In this document: positions 13,845 to 16,300 of the stretch, piece by piece | Layout of the letters: each line of letters begins with the position of its first letter | Position numbering within the stretch: position 1 is the stretch's first letter | From: Bacteroidales bacterium | GTDB lineage: Bacteria; Bacteroidota; Bacteroidia; Bacteroidales; UBA1402 | Direction of reading: 5' to 3' | Assembly (NCBI GenBank): GCA_023230125.1 | Contig: JALNXZ010000009.1 | Span: 1 to 16,300 of the forward strand | Length of the DNA stretch: 16,300 bases | Translations under genes and position numbers: made by a program | The notes under the pieces: model-generated | Databases searched by the model: none | What the model was told of the DNA's origin: nothing | The model's input: only the letters and a program-made list of their open reading frames with translations

Positions 13845-14381
13845 TTATTTCGTTTGTTTAAGAATCTCTTTATTATTGATCGGTAATACACCAATTCTGA
13901 AGTTTGGAGAAACCGAATAAGAAAGCATTTCAAGTCCGACACCATTTACGATGGCTATATGTGTCAGTTTCCTTGAATAAATGCTATGTCCCATTTCCTG
14001 CGGAACAACAACCTTTCTTGGATAAAGGAAACGAATAGCCCACATCTTATTATAAGGTTCACCGGTAAACATACTTTGCTGACCTTTCGGGAAAAAAGCA
14101 TCCCGCGCAGGAATGTATATGACAGCATTTTTTGGCGTATTATCCGCTATGTACTTATAATAAGAATAACTCCCACCCATTTTTGCCTCACTTCTTTGAG
14201 GTAAAGTTAAATTAGGGTATTGCTTGATTGTCTTCATATTTCCTTTGAGCATTCCATAAACCCAACTATAACCTTGTTGATTTAATACACTGCCCTTAAC
14301 AAAAGCAAAAGCCAACAGTAAAAAAACCACGTTCAGCCAAAAAGTGGTGTAGATATTTTTCTGCTTTTTATGATTTGCCAT
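13845..14381 (-). CDS. Unrecognised single-pass membrane protein with extracytoplasmic domain
   Basis: I do not recognise this 178-residue protein. A short basic N-terminus (MANHKKQKN) precedes one hydrophobic segment (about 13-30), giving a type II anchor with the remaining 145 residues outside the cytoplasm. That part contains YYKYIADNTPKNAVIYIPARD, here given as YKYIADNTPKNAVIYIPAR, and then RFLYPRKVVVP. This resembles, in my reading, the soluble domains that follow the membrane part of some GT-C enzymes, where a residue-identity stretch Thr-Pro-x-x-Ala-Val-Ile recurs. It lies between the GT2 gene (11 bp away) and the GT-C-like gene (5 bp away) and must be co-transcribed with them. An accessory subunit or detached soluble domain of the neighbouring GT-C-like protein is the likeliest reading, but this is inference. 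Confidence 0.7.
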   Translation of the reverse strand: MANHKKQKNIYTTFWLNVVFLLLAFAFVKGSVLNQQGYSWVYGMLKGNMKTIKQYPNLTLPQRSEAKMGGSYSYYKYIADNTPKNAVIYIPARDAFFPKGQQSMFTGEPYNKMWAIRFLYPRKVVVPQEMGHSIYSRKLTHIAIVNGVGLEMLSYSVSPNFRIGVLPINNKEILKQTK

Positions 14382-14392
14382 ATATCTTTGAA

Positions 14393-15157
14393 TTAATCAG
14401 TAAAACGATATTTCAGGAGTGTCCAGATTGCTTCAATTCCATCTTTCCAGGATATTTTTTTCCCTTCCTGTATAGAACGCGGGTAATAACTAATGGCTAT
14501 TTCAGGAATCTGATGTCCAAGTTTTGAAACTTTGGCTGTTACTTCCGGACAAAATTCAAATCCGGTACATTTCAAATGAAGCGATTTTAATAAACCGGCT
14601 TCAAACATCTTGTAACAAGTCGGCTCATCCGTTAAATGCTGATGGAACAAAAGATTGGCCATCAACGAAACAAGTCGGCCGCCAAGATAAAAGGACATGT
14701 AAGAATGCCGGTTCGCTCTGTTCAGAAACCGGGAACCGTAAACTACTCGATGCTTTTCAGAAAGCATCAAAGAAAGCATTTTCGGGAAACTATTGGGATC
14801 GTATTCCAAATCTGCATCCTGAATGACGATATAGTCACCATCAGTCAATGCCAGACCTGTCCGTATGGCAGAGCCCTTGCCCTGATTTCTTTCATGTCTG
14901 ACATATTTTAGAACAGTATCCGGATGTTCCCTTTGAAATTGAAAGATCATATCCTCCGAGCGGTCTTTTGAGCAATCATTAACCAAGATCAATTCATAGG
15001 TAGTATTGTCAGAAAAGGGAACATTTACAATAGCGGCCAAAATATCAGATATTGTTTTTTCTTCATTGTAAACCGGTATAATGATTGAAAGCAGGATGTT
15101 GTCTGATTTTATTATACTTGAATGTGATATTTTCCGATCTTGTTTTTCTGTTCCCAT
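14393..15157 (-). CDS. GT2 glycosyltransferase, polyprenyl-phosphate sugar synthase-like
   Basis: This 254-residue GT-A enzyme resembles dolichyl-phosphate mannose synthases. LSIIIPVYNEEKTI (23-36) starts the nucleotide-sugar domain. LVNDCSKDRSED (58-69), NQGKGSAIRTGL (91-102) and the DAD metal motif (114-116, within IQDADLEYDP) follow in order, then YGSRFL. It ends after PRSIQEGKKISWKDGIEAIW with no membrane helix, unlike family members with C-terminal anchors. The expected reaction moves a sugar from a nucleotide donor to undecaprenyl phosphate at the inner face of the inner membrane. The sugar could be mannose, glucose or another. It is the first gene of the cassette. I found no exact TAnnTTTG upstream on this strand, so its promoter is unassigned. 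Confidence 0.88.
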   Translation of the reverse strand: MGTEKQDRKISHSSIIKSDNILLSIIIPVYNEEKTISDILAAIVNVPFSDNTTYELILVNDCSKDRSEDMIFQFQREHPDTVLKYVRHERNQGKGSAIRTGLALTDGDYIVIQDADLEYDPNSFPKMLSLMLSEKHRVVYGSRFLNRANRHSYMSFYLGGRLVSLMANLLFHQHLTDEPTCYKMFEAGLLKSLHLKCTGFEFCPEVTAKVSKLGHQIPEIAISYYPRSIQEGKKISWKDGIEAIWTLLKYRFTD

Positions 15158-15518
15158 GAATATTAGAGTAGTATGAATTTCACAGGGCTAAGGTAATTCT
15201 TTTCTTATAAAAGATTCACACATTTTCTATTAAAGTATTATTTTTAAAAGATTTTCACAACTTACCAATCTAATTATTGACAGTACATTTCATCCGATTT
15301 AAAAGCACGCATTTTATTTTTAAATCTGGATTTAATGATATCTCATAAACAGGCATTTTTGTATCTTTGCATATTATAGTGAATAAACTTATATAAACGT
15401 TTAAGTCTACCTCTATAAAGACATCGTATGAAACGAGTATGTTTGTAGGAACGTCCAAGTTTATGATAAAATAGACATGCGAGTGCCATATGACCTTAGA
15501 CGAAAAAATTATCATCAG
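15158..15518. other. Divergent intergenic region, GT2 gene to DPP III
   Basis: This 361-bp AT-rich gap separates the divergent GT2 and dipeptidyl peptidase genes. It holds one exact -7 element facing the peptidase gene (15362-15369), leaving a leader of about 145 nt. A minus-strand open frame at 15270-15515 has no start context or recognisable composition and I treat it as chance. In the leader TTTAT/ATAAA near 15461-15471 could form a tiny hairpin. No known riboswitch, RNA gene or mobile element is recognisable. Confidence 0.6.
15362..15369 (+). promoter_or_regulatory. Bacteroidota -7 element for the DPP III gene
   Basis: TATCTTTG, followed by C, is an exact TAnnTTTG match about 150 bp before the ATG at 15519. 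The -33 region has no TTTG at 19-21 bp. The implied leader is long for this window. Confidence 0.5.
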
Positions 15519-16300
15519 ATGAAAAAGCTAATTTATACCTGTATGCTTTCAGCCTTCTTTTGCCTTTCAGCTTGTTCCGGCTCCCAAAAAACAGAACAAA
15601 CCAGTTCAGATTTCAATTATGTCGTAGACCAGTTTGCCGATATGCAAATATTGCGTTATCAGGTCCCTGGTTTTGAAGAACTATCCTTGAAACAAAAAGA
15701 GCTGATTTATTATCTGAATGAAGCTGCCCTGCAGGGCAGCGACATCATTTACGACCAGAATTGCAAATACAATCTTTGCATCCGGCGAACCATGGAAGCC
15801 GTCTATCAGTATGGCAAAATGGACAAGACGAGCAAAGACTGGAAAGAATTTGAAACCTACCTCAAACGCGTCTGGGTTTCAAACGGTATCCATCACCATT
15901 ATGCCACCGATAAATTTGTGCCCGGTTTTTCCAAAGATTTCTTTACCAAGGCCGTTCTATCTGTCAACCAAGACTCGCTGCCTTTAAGCAATGGTGAATC
16001 CGTACAAGAACTTATCGACAATTTGACTCCCATCATCTTTGATCCGAAAATTGATGCCAAACGAGTCAACCAGACAGATGGACAAGACCTGATACTCACC
16101 TCGGCCGACAATTACTACCAAGGTGTCACCCAAAAAGAAGCTGAAGTTTTTTACAATGCACTCAAAAGCCCCAAAGACAACACGCCCATTTCTTATGGAC
16201 TGAACAGCCGTTTGGTCAAGGAAAACGGCAAAGTGACAGAAAAGGTCTGGAAAGCAGATGCACTTTACGGACAGGCCATCACAAAAATCATTTACTGGCT
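15519..16300 (+). CDS. Dipeptidyl peptidase III-like lipoprotein, N-terminal part (3' end outside window)
   Basis: The frame is open from the ATG at 15519 to the window edge, giving 260 residues of what is usually a protein of about 670. A lipoprotein signal peptide is clear: MKK, a hydrophobic stretch, then lipobox LSAC with the lipidated Cys19. After it come DQFADMQILRYQVPGFEEL, VWVSNGIHHHY, RVNQTDGQDLILTSADNYY and ISYGLNSRLVKENGKVTEKV. These match the N-terminal half of the Bacteroides thetaiotaomicron M49 dipeptidyl peptidase III as I remember it. The zinc motif HExxGH of the family lies beyond the window, so activity cannot be checked. The family removes dipeptides from peptide N-termini; here it would be attached to a membrane facing the periplasm. 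Such genes are sometimes mislabelled dihydrofolate reductase in databases. Confidence 0.9.
   Translation, partial: MKKLIYTCMLSAFFCLSACSGSQKTEQTSSDFNYVVDQFADMQILRYQVPGFEELSLKQKELIYYLNEAALQGSDIIYDQNCKYNLCIRRTMEAVYQYGKMDKTSKDWKEFETYLKRVWVSNGIHHHYATDKFVPGFSKDFFTKAVLSVNQDSLPLSNGESVQELIDNLTPIIFDPKIDAKRVNQTDGQDLILTSADNYYQGVTQKEAEVFYNALKSPKDNTPISYGLNSRLVKENGKVTEKVWKADALYGQAITKIIYW

Noticed and set aside
13839..14381. A frameshift splitting one ancestral glycosyltransferase gene into the 178- and 475-residue genes
   Set aside because: The upstream gene has its own membrane anchor and a soluble domain that would be C-terminal in a fused enzyme, and the downstream gene begins with a normal ATG and membrane segment. 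The order does not fit a single broken gene.
15270..15515. 81-codon minus-strand open frame in the gap before the peptidase gene
   Set aside because: AT-rich, no ribosome site or homology I recognise, and it covers the predicted peptidase promoter and leader. Best explained as chance.
1..16300. Search for CRISPR arrays, insertion sequences, phage or defence genes
   Set aside because: No regularly spaced repeats, transposase motifs or defence-protein motifs were seen; the gene content is metabolic and envelope-related.

Overview
The window is about 16.3 kb of ordinary-density bacterial chromosome that looks like the phylum Bacteroidota, most probably order Bacteroidales. Three things point there. 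At least six positions upstream of genes carry the Bacteroides-type -7 promoter element TAnnTTTG. Almost all genes lack a Shine-Dalgarno sequence. The gene content and order closely match Bacteroides and Parabacteroides relatives: ilvD-ilvB-ilvN-acyl-ACP thioesterase-ilvC, a lipoprotein form of dipeptidyl peptidase III, and an outer-membrane beta-barrel ending in phenylalanine. I cannot name the genus from sequence alone.

Layout. Positions 1-461 are the 3' end of an outer-membrane beta-barrel gene, converging on a secreted SGNH/GDSL hydrolase (475-1185, minus). A tRNA-Gly(CCC) with its own promoter and terminator follows (minus). Next is a plus-strand IMP dehydrogenase (1561-3060) of the long type best known from the parasite Tritrichomonas foetus, ending at a 23-bp perfect-stem terminator shared with the opposing ilv operon. 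The ilv operon (9125 down to 3172, minus) encodes dihydroxyacid dehydratase, both acetolactate synthase subunits, an acyl-ACP thioesterase and ketol-acid reductoisomerase. It therefore covers the common isoleucine/valine pathway apart from the threonine deaminase and transaminase steps. ilvC also has its own promoter-like sequence. Divergent from ilvD are a PatB/MalY-type aminotransferase, a SlyD-like metal-binding peptidyl-prolyl isomerase and chorismate synthase (aroC), all plus.

Positions 15157 down to 12412 (minus) hold a tight three-gene cassette. It encodes a dolichyl-phosphate-mannose-synthase-like GT2 enzyme, a single-pass membrane protein with an extracytoplasmic domain that I do not recognise, and a polytopic GT-C-like membrane protein. 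The likely reading is a lipid-linked sugar donor synthase feeding a membrane glycosyltransferase, with the middle protein as a candidate accessory or detached soluble domain. The window ends inside a lipoprotein dipeptidyl peptidase III gene (15519 onward, plus).

Most of the window is core metabolism. The parts most worth following up are the glycosyltransferase cassette with its unrecognised middle protein, the parabasalid-like IMP dehydrogenase with an unusual upstream region, the thioesterase translationally coupled to ilvN, and the repeat-built cysteine-rich tail of the SlyD-like protein. I see no CRISPR array, insertion sequence, phage gene or defence system.
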